Origin: Deltaproteobacteria bacterium
GTDB taxonomy: Bacteria; Myxococcota_A; Polyangia; Nannocystales; Nannocystaceae
Length of the DNA: 64,000 nt
Assembly (NCBI GenBank): GCA_016709225.1
Contig: JADJEE010000001.1
Span: 682,001 to 746,000, forward strand
Direction of reading: 5' to 3'
Shown: positions 1 to 7,735 of the stretch, one piece after another
Position numbering within the stretch: position 1 is the stretch's first letter
How the letters are laid out: each line of letters starts with the position of its first letter
Program-made: the position numbers and the translations under genes
Notes under the pieces: model-generated
What the model was told of the DNA's origin: nothing
Seen by the model: the letters and a program-made list of their open reading frames with translations, nothing else
The model's database searches: none

Positions 1-3
1 GCG

Positions 4-876
4 ATGCTGCGACGCGCCCGCGAGAAGGTCGCGGGCTTCGGCGCCGGGGTCCTGCTGCCGGTGTTCTGGGGCATGCTGCTCATCTCGCGCAACGTCGGCG
101 CCAACATCTACGCGCTCGCTGCGATGCCGCTGCTGCTGGGCCGCAAGGTCGCGTCGGCGGGGCGGCTGGCGGTGGTGCTGTCGCTGTTCGTGATCGCGTT
201 CCCCTCGCTGCGGGCGACGCAGGCCTTCCCGGCCGACGATCTGGTGGCGTTCGCGGCCAAGTACAGCGCCGCGCGGGCGCAATCCCTGGGCTTTCGCTTC
301 GACAACGAGGACATCCTGCTCGAGCGCGCCAACGAGCGGCAGTGGTTCGGCTGGGGCGGCTTCGGCCGCAATCGCGTCTACGACGAGCGCGGCAAGGACA
401 TCTCCGTCACCGACGGCGAGTGGATCATCCGGTACGGCAGCCGCGGCGTGGTCGGCTTCGTGGGCGCCTTCGGCCTGTTGGTGTGGCCGATCTTCATGGC
501 CCGGCGGCGCACCCGGAGGCTCGCCGACGCCGAGGCGGTGTACGTCATCAATGCGCTGTCGCTGCTGACCGCGCTGCACACGCTGGACCTGCTGCCCAAC
601 GGCCTCTTCACCGTCTTCCCGTACTTCTTCGCCGGCGCCCTGGCCGGGGTCTGCGAGGGCATGGGCGCGCCTGCGCGCGGCAGTCCCGGCGCTGCGATCG
701 CCCCGCAGCCGCAGGCCGCCGCGATGCCGTACCCGCCGCAGCCGTATCCGCCGGGCGCGTATCCGCCGGGCGCGTATCCGCCGGGCGCGTATCCGCCGGG
801 CGCGTATCCGCCGGGCGCGTATCCTCCGGGCACGCATCCATCGGGCTCGCCGGGCGTACCGCCGCGGGGCCCCTAG
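4..876 (+). CDS. O-antigen ligase/polymerase-like membrane protein (probably 5'-partial)
   Basis: C-terminal part of a polytopic membrane protein. Hydrophobic segments lie near residues 14-32, 57-70, 150-166, 180-195 and 203-219. The GWGGFGRNR stretch followed by a DGEW-YGSRG segment and a membrane helix resembles the periplasmic loop and last helices of O-antigen ligase/Wzy-type proteins, which join or polymerise lipid-linked glycans at the periplasmic face of the inner membrane. The window begins only three bases before the first ATG and the family usually has 10-12 helices, so the true start probably lies upstream. The last 50 residues are a soluble tail with five tandem YPPGA units and related repeats. 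It lies 12 bases upstream of a glycosyltransferase in an exopolysaccharide locus, which supports the assignment. The assignment rests on topology and context, not on a diagnostic motif. Confidence 0.6.
   Translation: MLRRAREKVAGFGAGVLLPVFWGMLLISRNVGANIYALAAMPLLLGRKVASAGRLAVVLSLFVIAFPSLRATQAFPADDLVAFAAKYSAARAQSLGFRFDNEDILLERANERQWFGWGGFGRNRVYDERGKDISVTDGEWIIRYGSRGVVGFVGAFGLLVWPIFMARRRTRRLADAEAVYVINALSLLTALHTLDLLPNGLFTVFPYFFAGALAGVCEGMGAPARGSPGAAIAPQPQAAAMPYPPQPYPPGAYPPGAYPPGAYPPGAYPPGAYPPGTHPSGSPGVPPRGP
751..831 (+). repeat. 15-bp in-frame tandem repeat encoding YPPGA
   Basis: Five near-identical 15-bp units (GCGTATCCGCCGGGC) encode YPPGA repeats in the C-terminal tail of the membrane protein. 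Being a multiple of three, copy-number change would alter tail length without a frameshift. Confidence 0.85.
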
Positions 877-888
877 CGAGGGTCGCTC

Positions 889-1836
889 ATGAAACTGCTG
901 GTCGTCATCGTCAACTACAAGACCGCGTCGCTGTCGCTGCGTGCGGTCGCCAGCGCGCTGCCCGAGGTGAGCCGACACGGCGGTCGCATCGCGGTGGTCG
1001 ACAACGCGTCGGGCGACGACTCGCCGGCGGTGTTGCGCGTGGGCCTGGCGGCGCTGGGCGACGCGCCGGTCTCGTTGCTGCTCTCGGAGCGCAACGGCGG
1101 CTTCGGGGCGGGCAACAACCTCGCGATCCGCGAGGCGCTGTCGGGCGACGATCCGCCCGAGCTGATCTACCTGCTCAACCCCGACGCGGTGGTGCAGCCG
1201 GGGGCGATCGACACGCTCGTGCGCTTCATGGACGAACACCCGGCGGCCGGCATCGCGGGCAGCCACATCGTCAACCCCGACGGCACCACGCATGTGTCGG
1301 CGTTCCGCTTCCCGAGCCCGCTGGGCGAGGTCGAGGGCGCGCTGCGGCTGGGGCTCGCCACGCGATTGCTGCAGCGCTGGTCGGTGTGGAGCCTGCCGTG
1401 CGATCGCACCGAGCCGGTCGACTGGGTCTCGGGCGCCAGCACGATGATCCGCCGAGAGCTGCTCGAGTCGGTGGGTCTGTTCGACGAGAACTTCTTCCTC
1501 TACTTCGAGGAGACCGATCTCTGCCGCCGCGCGGCGGAGGCGGGGTGGGAGCGGTGGTTCGTGCGCGAGGCCACCGTCGTGCACGAGGTCGCGGCGGCGA
1601 CCGGCATCAAGGACAACAAGAAGCCGGTGCCGACCTATTGGTTCGACTCGCGGCGCTACTACTTCCTCAAGCAGGGCGGCAAGCCCGAGCTGTGGCTCGC
1701 GAACGTCGGCTGGCTGGCGGCTGCAACCGCGTGGCGGTTGCGCCGTCGGATCCAAGGCAAACCCGCCGTCGACCCGCCACGACAGCTGCGGGACTTCGTG
1801 CGCCACGCATTGGGCGGCACGGCGCGGCGGCGGTAG
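889..1836 (+). CDS. GT2 family glycosyltransferase
   Basis: Inverting GT-A fold glycosyltransferase, predicted cytoplasmic, adding a sugar to a lipid-linked oligosaccharide. The 315-residue protein starts with the family pattern VVIVNYKT, then VVDNASGDDS (nucleotide-sugar binding), NGGFGAGNN, and LLNPDAV, which sits where the DxD-like metal site is expected. A mid-protein WVSGASTMIRR and an acidic FDENFFLYFEETDLC segment match rhamnosyltransferase-like GT2 enzymes, where the ED pair lies at the acceptor site. The C-terminal FDSRRYYFLKQGG is also typical. The ATG follows the upstream stop by 12 bases, so co-transcription is likely. Sugar donor and acceptor cannot be told from sequence. Confidence 0.9.
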   Translation: MKLLVVIVNYKTASLSLRAVASALPEVSRHGGRIAVVDNASGDDSPAVLRVGLAALGDAPVSLLLSERNGGFGAGNNLAIREALSGDDPPELIYLLNPDAVVQPGAIDTLVRFMDEHPAAGIAGSHIVNPDGTTHVSAFRFPSPLGEVEGALRLGLATRLLQRWSVWSLPCDRTEPVDWVSGASTMIRRELLESVGLFDENFFLYFEETDLCRRAAEAGWERWFVREATVVHEVAAATGIKDNKKPVPTYWFDSRRYYFLKQGGKPELWLANVGWLAAATAWRLRRRIQGKPAVDPPRQLRDFVRHALGGTARRR

Positions 1837-1936
1837 AGTCCGCGGCCGCTGCACGCGTGCGCGCGTCGATCGTCGGCCGCTTTGCGGCCTCTTTGGGCTT
1901 GCGCGGGCGCGCAGACCGGCAAATCATCGTCCCGCA

Positions 1937-2560
1937 GTGCGCACCTTCGATTCGTCCCGCGTCCCCGTGATGACCACGCTCCTCGTCGGCGGGCTGCTGC
2001 TCGCCGCGCCGGCCTGCGCGCCCCGGCATCCCTACGTGTGGGTCAACGACATGCCGCATACCGAGGTCCCGATCGGCAGCGTGCCGCTGCGACCGGGCGA
2101 CACCATCTCGGTGACGGTCTCGCGGATGGAGGAGCTGCGGGCGGCGGCCCCGTTCGAGGTCGGTGCCGACGGCTCGATCGTGTTGCCGCTGGTGGGGCCG
2201 TTCGAGGTCCAGGGCCTCACGCCCGAGGCCGCCGCGCGCAAGCTCAACGCGCGCCTGAACGGCATCGTGGTGAACCCCGACGCGCGGGTCTCGGTGGTCA
2301 CGCCGCGCCTGCCCGAGATCACGGTGCTGGGCGAGGTCGGTGCGCCCGGTCGCTTCCCGGTCGCCCACGGCGACGGCGTGCTGGCGGCGCTGGCCCTCGC
2401 CGGCGGCCTCACCGAGTTCGCCGATCCGCAGAGCATCTACGTCGTGCGCAAGTATCCCAAGGCCGAGCGCATCCGCTTCCGCTACACCGATCTCACCGGC
2501 GGCGTGCCCCGCAGCGCGCAGTTCGAGCTGCGCGACGGCGACGTGATCGTGGTCGAGTAG
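1937..2560 (+). CDS. Wza-like polysaccharide export lipoprotein (Poly_export + SLBB)
   Basis: Outer-membrane polysaccharide export protein of the Wza family, which forms the periplasmic/outer-membrane channel for capsule or exopolysaccharide. The N-terminus is a hydrophobic signal (LLVGGLLLAAPAC) with a likely lipidated Cys. The LRPGDTISVTVSRMEELRA stretch begins the Poly_export domain. PEITVLGEVGAPGRFPV starts an SLBB beta-grasp domain and ends near IYVVRK. At 207 residues it is shorter than Wza (about 380), consistent with a one-SLBB form. The GTG at 1937 gives two Arg before the hydrophobic core; the ATG at 1970 would remove all positive charge, so the GTG is preferred. The FHA-Wzz protein encoded downstream on the other strand is the expected partner. 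Confidence 0.85.
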   Translation: MRTFDSSRVPVMTTLLVGGLLLAAPACAPRHPYVWVNDMPHTEVPIGSVPLRPGDTISVTVSRMEELRAAAPFEVGADGSIVLPLVGPFEVQGLTPEAAARKLNARLNGIVVNPDARVSVVTPRLPEITVLGEVGAPGRFPVAHGDGVLAALALAGGLTEFADPQSIYVVRKYPKAERIRFRYTDLTGGVPRSAQFELRDGDVIVVE

Positions 2561-2575
2561 GGCGGCCCGGGGTTC

Positions 2576-3892
2576 ATGATCCAGGTCTCGACCTTGCTCG
2601 CGAGCGTGCTCGCGATCGATCCGCAGGCGAGTCGCGTCGATCTCTCCGGCGGCGTCGTTGCGGAGGTGCGCGGCGGCTACGCCCCGGTCGCGCCCAATCA
2701 ACCGTCGCAGTTCTCGTTCCTCACCCTGGTCACGCCCAACGTCGACCTACGCTACCGGCATCGTCGTGGCGGCACGCTCACCTTCGGCTACGCGCCGCGC
2801 ATGCTGCTGCGACTGCCCAACATCCTGTCGCTGAAGCGGCCGCTGTTCCTCCATCAGCTGCAGCTGTCGCACTCGGTCGCGCTCGATCGTCGCTGGAACA
2901 TGACGACCTCGGCGGCCGCGAGCGTCGGCGAGCTCGACTACACCGCGCTCGGCATCGCCTTCAACGGCCAGCAGACCGCGGCGCCACAGGCCGACGTCAT
3001 CCAGTTCGCGATCGGCGATCTCGGGCTCAACTTCACCGGGCGGCTCGACGCCCGCCGCAGCCTCGCGATCGTGCCGTCGGCCGGCCTGCGCGTGCCGTTC
3101 AACCAGAGCCCGGCGCCCGGGCAGACCTCGTTCCCGGCGCAGTACGCCGGCAACCTCGGGCTCGCCTACTCCGAGGCCGTGGCGCCGCTCGACGACGTCT
3201 ACGTGCAGAGCTACCAGGGCGTGGTCGACTTCCGGCCGGGCGGCCTGTTCGTCAACAGCGACACCCGCGTGGGATGGACCCGTCAGGTGCGTCGCCGGCT
3301 CGAGACCCGACTCGACGGCGGCGTCTTCAACGCCCAGGTGCTGGCGCAGCAGGACGCGCCCAATCGCCTGCGCGGACGCGTGCTGCCGGTGGGCAGCTTC
3401 CGGCTCGGCGGTCGCCTGCGCGCCCGCGCGCGCTACACCATGGACGGCGCCTTCGCGACCGGGCTGTCGGGCTTCTTCGACGTGCTGGGCGGCAACGTCT
3501 CCCCGCGCGCAACCGGCTCGGTACAGCTGACCGTCGCGATGCCGCCGCGTTGGACCTTCGGCGTGGTGTCGGCGATCTACACCGCTGCGACGCTGCGCCC
3601 GCTGCCGACGGCCTCCAACGGGGTGCCGCAGACCGAGAGCTCGTTCCTCAACCAGGTGCCGATCGGCTACCGCATCGACGACACCAAGAGCGTCGAGTTC
3701 GGCTTCATCGCCAACATCCGCACGCCCCACCTCGCGTCGAGCAGCTTCACGGGCACGCAGCTCGAGGCGTGGCTGTACGTCGCCTTCCGCATCGCCGGCG
3801 GCACCGCCCGTGGCGGCCGCGAGGTCACGCGCCGCGGCGTCGGCTCCGGCCAGGGTGCCAACGTCGGCAACGGCGGCGTACCCGTGCGATAG
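2576..3892 (+). CDS. Predicted outer-membrane beta-barrel protein of the EPS locus
   Basis: 438-residue protein without a recognised enzymatic motif. It alternates short amphipathic strands with turns throughout, for example LRYRHRRGGTLTFGYAPRM, RRLETRLDGGVFNA and WTFGVVSAIYTA, a pattern seen in outer-membrane beta-barrels. The N-terminus (MIQVSTLLASVLAI) could be a weak signal sequence, but it has no Arg or Lys before the core. It starts 15 bases after the Wza-like gene stop and the two are presumably co-transcribed. Barrel proteins in this position occur in myxobacterial EPS clusters and may assist export or anchor the polymer. The function is inferred from context and fold only. Confidence 0.6.
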   Translation: MIQVSTLLASVLAIDPQASRVDLSGGVVAEVRGGYAPVAPNQPSQFSFLTLVTPNVDLRYRHRRGGTLTFGYAPRMLLRLPNILSLKRPLFLHQLQLSHSVALDRRWNMTTSAAASVGELDYTALGIAFNGQQTAAPQADVIQFAIGDLGLNFTGRLDARRSLAIVPSAGLRVPFNQSPAPGQTSFPAQYAGNLGLAYSEAVAPLDDVYVQSYQGVVDFRPGGLFVNSDTRVGWTRQVRRRLETRLDGGVFNAQVLAQQDAPNRLRGRVLPVGSFRLGGRLRARARYTMDGAFATGLSGFFDVLGGNVSPRATGSVQLTVAMPPRWTFGVVSAIYTAATLRPLPTASNGVPQTESSFLNQVPIGYRIDDTKSVEFGFIANIRTPHLASSSFTGTQLEAWLYVAFRIAGGTARGGREVTRRGVGSGQGANVGNGGVPVR

Positions 3893-3965
3893 CCGAGCCA
3901 GCGCACCAACCCGCCGCGCGCGTCCAAACCCCTGCGCCGCGTCGATGCCCGGTCGCCGCGCGACC

Positions 3966-5942
3966 CTACGTGCGCGCGGCCAGTCGCGCCGCCACCAGGC
4001 GACGCAGGTCCCGCAGCATTCCGAGGAAGATGCCGAAGATGAATCCCGCGATGAGTCCGGCGCCCACGCGGATCGCCAGGGTGCGGATCCACGGCGTGAG
4101 CTTCACGTTCGGTGGCACGATCACGTCGAAGCGGCCAGTCACGCTGGCGCGCTCCATGTCGAGCTGCGTACGGCTGGCGCTCAGCTTCTCGAAGAGCGCG
4201 TCGTGGACCTTCTTGCTGGCCTCGTAGGAGCGCACGAGCTCGGCGTACTCGGCCTGCAGCTCCGGCATCTGCTCGGCGATCTCTTGCGAGCGCTCGATGT
4301 CGTTGGTGAGCCGGTTGAGCTCGGCGACCGCGATCGCGTGGGCGGCCTCGGCGGCATCGGCCTGCAGCCGCGCGTCCTTGTAGAGGGGGTTCTTGGCGCG
4401 GACGATGTCGGTGCCGGTGCCGTTCTGCATGACGTCGTCGCGCAGGTCCTCGAGCTGCTTGAGCTGGGACTTGAGCGCGACGACCTCGGGATGCTGGTTG
4501 CCCTTACCGGCGGCCTTGGCCTCGGCGAGCTGTCGCTTCACGTCGGCGATCGTGTTCTCGTAGGGGCGCGCCATCTCGAGCCGGCTCTCGATGATCGGCG
4601 ACTCGCTCTTGAGCCGCTGCTTCGACAGCCGCAGCTCGGCCGAGGTGCGGGCGACCTCGGAGGCCGCACGCCCACGCTCGGTGCCGAGCGCGATCAGGTT
4701 CGAGGCCAGCTCCTGCGCCTGCTCGGGCAAGCCCTGGGTGTGCTCCTTGCGGAACGACAGCACCGCCTGCTCGGTGGCGGTGATCGACTCCTCGGTCTCG
4801 CGCAGACGCTGCTCGAGGGTCTCGACCTCGAGCACCAGCGCCTTCAGGGTCTTGTCGACCTCTTGCTTGAGGTAGAGCCGCAGATGCACCTCGAGGAACG
4901 CGATGGCCTCCTCCGCGGTCGCGGCATCGAAGGCGCCCGAGTACGAGAACTCGCCGGTGCGCTGGAACTCGAGCCGCTTCTGGATCGCGCGCACGCGGTC
5001 CTCCGGCACGTCCTCTTCGCCCAGCTCCTGCAGGGTCTCGAGGATGAGCAGCGGTCGCACGAAGTTCTGCTGCGCCGAGCGGAAGAACTCGAAGTTCATG
5101 CGGCGGCCGGCCTCGAGCGGGTTGTCGGTGGCCTTGGGCACCAGGCTCAGCTCGAACTCGGCCTTGGCCGCGGGCTTCTTCAGCTTGTAGAACGCAAAGC
5201 CGCCGGCGGCCCCGAGGAACGCGCAGATGAGGATCGACAGCCAGTAGCGGCTGAAGAACGCGATGATCTTGAGCAGCTGGCCCAGCAGGTCCTGCTCGGG
5301 CTCGGGGCCGACCCGCGGCATCGGCACCTCGAACACGCGCGCGCCCGGGGGCGGCGCGGCGACGAGGCCGGTGTTGGGGTTGCGTCGCGCCAGGTGCGTG
5401 CTGGTGGCGCCCGGGGCCTGCTGCGGCGGGTAGGGGATCGGCGCGAGCGCGCCGCCGCCGGTCGAGGGCGGCCGCGAGCGGGCGGTGCCGATCGCCATGG
5501 TGTGCTCGCTGGAGGTCGGCTGCGAGCCGGCCATGTACGAGAACACGGTCTCGCCGGTGCGCACGGTGTCGCCGGGGAAGAGCTCGGCCTCGGTGATGCG
5601 CTGGTTGTTGACGAAGGTGCCGTTGGTCGAGCCGAGATCGTAGATGCGATGGTGATCGCCCCACCGCACCAGCTTCGCGTGCTGTTGCGACATCGCGCGC
5701 TCGTTGATGCGGATGTCGGCGTACTTCGATCGACCGATCACCATCTCGGGGCGCTGCAGCTGATGCAGCCGACCCGGCTCGCCGCCGGAGAGCACCACGA
5801 GGAAGGCCTGCGCGGCGACGGGGTCGGGGCTCGAACCCACCACCTCGAGCATCTTGTCGAGGCCGGGCTCACCCGGGCCCATCGTGCGGCCCGTGATGAT
5901 CGCGCCGGGAACGACCGTGCGTCCTGTGCGGGTCTGATCCAT
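3966..5942 (-). CDS. FHA domain-Wzz chain-length determinant fusion
   Basis: 658-residue inner-membrane protein with two parts. Residues about 47-117 are a forkhead-associated domain with GRSKYADIRIN, SQQHAKL and DLGSTNGTFVNNQ, the loops that bind phosphothreonine. After a Pro-rich linker containing SSEHTMAIG (about 133-141) comes a membrane helix (about 206-232), a long coiled-coil periplasmic region with LEFQRTGEFSYSGAF and KNPLYKD, and a second helix near 620-642, as in Wzz/Wzc polysaccharide co-polymerases. No tyrosine kinase domain follows. Wzz-like proteins set polymer length. An FHA domain on the cytoplasmic N-terminus implies control by a Ser/Thr kinase. The ATG at 5942 is chosen because upstream translated sequence is Arg-rich and non-conserved. 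It faces the Wza-like operon convergently, with 73 bases between stops. Confidence 0.88.
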   Translation of the reverse strand: MDQTRTGRTVVPGAIITGRTMGPGEPGLDKMLEVVGSSPDPVAAQAFLVVLSGGEPGRLHQLQRPEMVIGRSKYADIRINERAMSQQHAKLVRWGDHHRIYDLGSTNGTFVNNQRITEAELFPGDTVRTGETVFSYMAGSQPTSSEHTMAIGTARSRPPSTGGGALAPIPYPPQQAPGATSTHLARRNPNTGLVAAPPPGARVFEVPMPRVGPEPEQDLLGQLLKIIAFFSRYWLSILICAFLGAAGGFAFYKLKKPAAKAEFELSLVPKATDNPLEAGRRMNFEFFRSAQQNFVRPLLILETLQELGEEDVPEDRVRAIQKRLEFQRTGEFSYSGAFDAATAEEAIAFLEVHLRLYLKQEVDKTLKALVLEVETLEQRLRETEESITATEQAVLSFRKEHTQGLPEQAQELASNLIALGTERGRAASEVARTSAELRLSKQRLKSESPIIESRLEMARPYENTIADVKRQLAEAKAAGKGNQHPEVVALKSQLKQLEDLRDDVMQNGTGTDIVRAKNPLYKDARLQADAAEAAHAIAVAELNRLTNDIERSQEIAEQMPELQAEYAELVRSYEASKKVHDALFEKLSASRTQLDMERASVTGRFDVIVPPNVKLTPWIRTLAIRVGAGLIAGFIFGIFLGMLRDLRRLVAARLAART

Positions 5943-6213
5943 CGTCCGCGCTATCCTACTGTGAGCCGATCGCCGACGCCATTGCGGTGCGGCGGATCCG
6001 AGACCGGCGCGCGCGCAGTCGGCGACGGCACCTGGAGCCCAGGGCCGCGCCGGAGGGCACTTTCGAGCCTGATCTCGGGTGTCGCCGGGTCGCAACCGGG
6101 CGTCTTCCGCGTCGTCGTCAAACCTGCCACGATCCGCCGCGCCGCCGCGGGTCGTTGGGGGCCATGTTCGGCCCCACGTACGCGGCGCCCCGACAAAGAG
6201 TTCGAATCCAGCC

Positions 6214-7671
6214 GTGTGGCGCAAGCGCTCTGCATTCCTCCGCCAGACCGTGATCGCGTTCGACGTGATCGTGAGCGCGGCCGCGTTCTTCGCCACCTTG
6301 TTCGTGCGCGACTGGCTCGCGCGCGCCGAGGACCGCACGGGCCCGATCGCGACGCTGCTCAAGTCGATCGGTGGGGTCCCGCCCGGCATCAATCCCGCCG
6401 ACTACCAGTGGCTGCTGATCGGGTTGGCGCCGATCTGGGCGGTGTCGTTCCACTACGCCAGCAGCGGTGACCTGCGGCTCATCTACCGCCGCGCCGCCTA
6501 CCGCTACGCCAAGGCGACCCTGCTGGGGTTGGGGCTGTTCATCCTCGCCACGTTCGTGTTCAAGCTGCTGTTCGTCGCGCGCAGCTTCGTGCTGCTGTTC
6601 GGCGCCGTGCAGTTCACCGCGCTGCTGCTCGGGCGCGTGGCGTTGGTCGAGGCCACCAAGATCATCCGCCGTCGCCGCGGCGACGGTCACCGCGTGGTCA
6701 TCGTCGGCAGCGACGCGACCGCGGTGGCGTTCCTCGAGTCGCTCCGCAAGCACTCGCCGTGGTCGATCAACCTGGTGGGCTTCGTGCAGCTGCCCGGCGA
6801 GGCGGTCGACGTGCGGGCGCGGCCCCAGCTGGGCTTCATCGGCAGCCTCGCGGGCGTGCTCGATCGGCAGCCGGTCGACGAGGTCGTGTTCGCGGTGCAC
6901 GGCAAGCAACCGGAGATCTTCAAGGCGGCGATCACCGCCTGCGACGACCGCGGCGTCGACGTGCTGCTGACGCTGCCGCCGCAGTACCCCTCGAGCGGCA
7001 CCGTCGAGGTCGCCAACGTGTCGGGTTTCGACTACCCCATGCTGGGCCTGCGGCGGGTCCCGACCGACGAGGCCCGCCTCGCGGTCAAGCGCCTGCTCGA
7101 CATCGCCGGCAGCCTGTTCGGCCTGCTGCTGGCGTCGCCGATCATGCTCGCCGCTGCGATCGCGGTGCGCATCGAGTCCGAGGGGCCGCTGTTGTTCCGG
7201 CAGATCCGCGCCGGTCGCAACGGCCGCAAGTTCACGATGCTGAAGTTCCGCTCGATGGTGGTCGACGCCGAGAAGCTGCGCGCCAAGCTCGATCACCTCA
7301 ACGAGATGGACGGCCCGGTCTTCAAGATCCGCCACGACCCGCGCATCACCAAGGTCGGCCGCTTCATCCGGAAGACCAGCCTCGACGAGCTGCCGCAGCT
7401 CTTCAACGTGCTGATGGGTGACATGAGCCTGGTCGGGCCGCGGCCGGCGCTGCCGTCCGAGGTCGAGCAGTACCAGCCGTGGCAGCGCCGGCGACTCTCG
7501 GTGAAGCCGGGGCTCACGGGCCTGTGGCAGGTGTCGGGCCGCAATCAGGTCGACTTCGAGGAGTGGATGCAGCTCGACCTGCGCTACATCGACACCTGGT
7601 CGTTGTGGCTCGACATCAAGATCATCCTCAAGACCGTGCCCACCGTGCTGTTCCACAAGGGCGCGAGCTGA
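6214..7671 (+). CDS. Polyprenyl-phosphate hexose-1-phosphate transferase (WbaP/WcaJ-like)
   Basis: Initiating sugar transferase that places a sugar-1-phosphate on undecaprenyl phosphate to start exopolysaccharide synthesis at the inner membrane. The N-terminal half has several hydrophobic segments (TVIAFDVIVSAAAFFATLF, LLGLGLFILATFVFKLLFV). A Rossmann-like segment follows (RVVIVGSDATAVAFLESL). The C-terminal bacterial sugar transferase domain has KRLLDIAGS, LLFRQIRAGRNGR, FKMLKFRSM-like KFTMLKFRSMVVDAE, KTSLDELPQLFNVL, SLVGPRPALP and KPGLTGLWQVSGR. I use the GTG at 6214 because it gives a MWRKRSAFLRQ basic start before the first helix. An in-frame ATG at 6079 would add 45 Arg/Pro-rich residues. 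The 271 bases to the divergent FHA-Wzz gene are expected to hold both promoters. Confidence 0.92.
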   Translation: MWRKRSAFLRQTVIAFDVIVSAAAFFATLFVRDWLARAEDRTGPIATLLKSIGGVPPGINPADYQWLLIGLAPIWAVSFHYASSGDLRLIYRRAAYRYAKATLLGLGLFILATFVFKLLFVARSFVLLFGAVQFTALLLGRVALVEATKIIRRRRGDGHRVVIVGSDATAVAFLESLRKHSPWSINLVGFVQLPGEAVDVRARPQLGFIGSLAGVLDRQPVDEVVFAVHGKQPEIFKAAITACDDRGVDVLLTLPPQYPSSGTVEVANVSGFDYPMLGLRRVPTDEARLAVKRLLDIAGSLFGLLLASPIMLAAAIAVRIESEGPLLFRQIRAGRNGRKFTMLKFRSMVVDAEKLRAKLDHLNEMDGPVFKIRHDPRITKVGRFIRKTSLDELPQLFNVLMGDMSLVGPRPALPSEVEQYQPWQRRRLSVKPGLTGLWQVSGRNQVDFEEWMQLDLRYIDTWSLWLDIKIILKTVPTVLFHKGAS

Positions 7672-7713
7672 GCCGCGAGGCGGCGGGCACGGGTACAGGG
7701 CACGGAGGCGCGA

Positions 7714-7729
7714 GACCCCTTAAGGGGTC
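7714..7729. repeat. 16-bp perfect palindrome between convergent genes
   Basis: GACCCCTTAAGGGGTC is its own reverse complement and lies between the stop of the sugar transferase (7671) and the stop of the kinase (7736). It has no loop or T-run, so it is a poor classical terminator. It could be a protein-binding site or a bidirectional stop signal. Confidence 0.6.
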
Positions 7730-7735
7730 ACGCTC

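Noticed and set aside
1667..2701. Antisense open frame over the glycosyltransferase and Wza-like gene
   Set aside because: Composition is His/Arg/Gly-rich with no domain; shadow of GC-rich coding.
6199..6209. AGTTCGAATCC resembles a tRNA T-loop
   Set aside because: The flanking bases cannot form the T stem or an acceptor stem, and no anticodon arm precedes it.
7714..7729. Palindrome as a rho-independent terminator
   Set aside because: It has no loop and no T-run; kept only as a palindrome.
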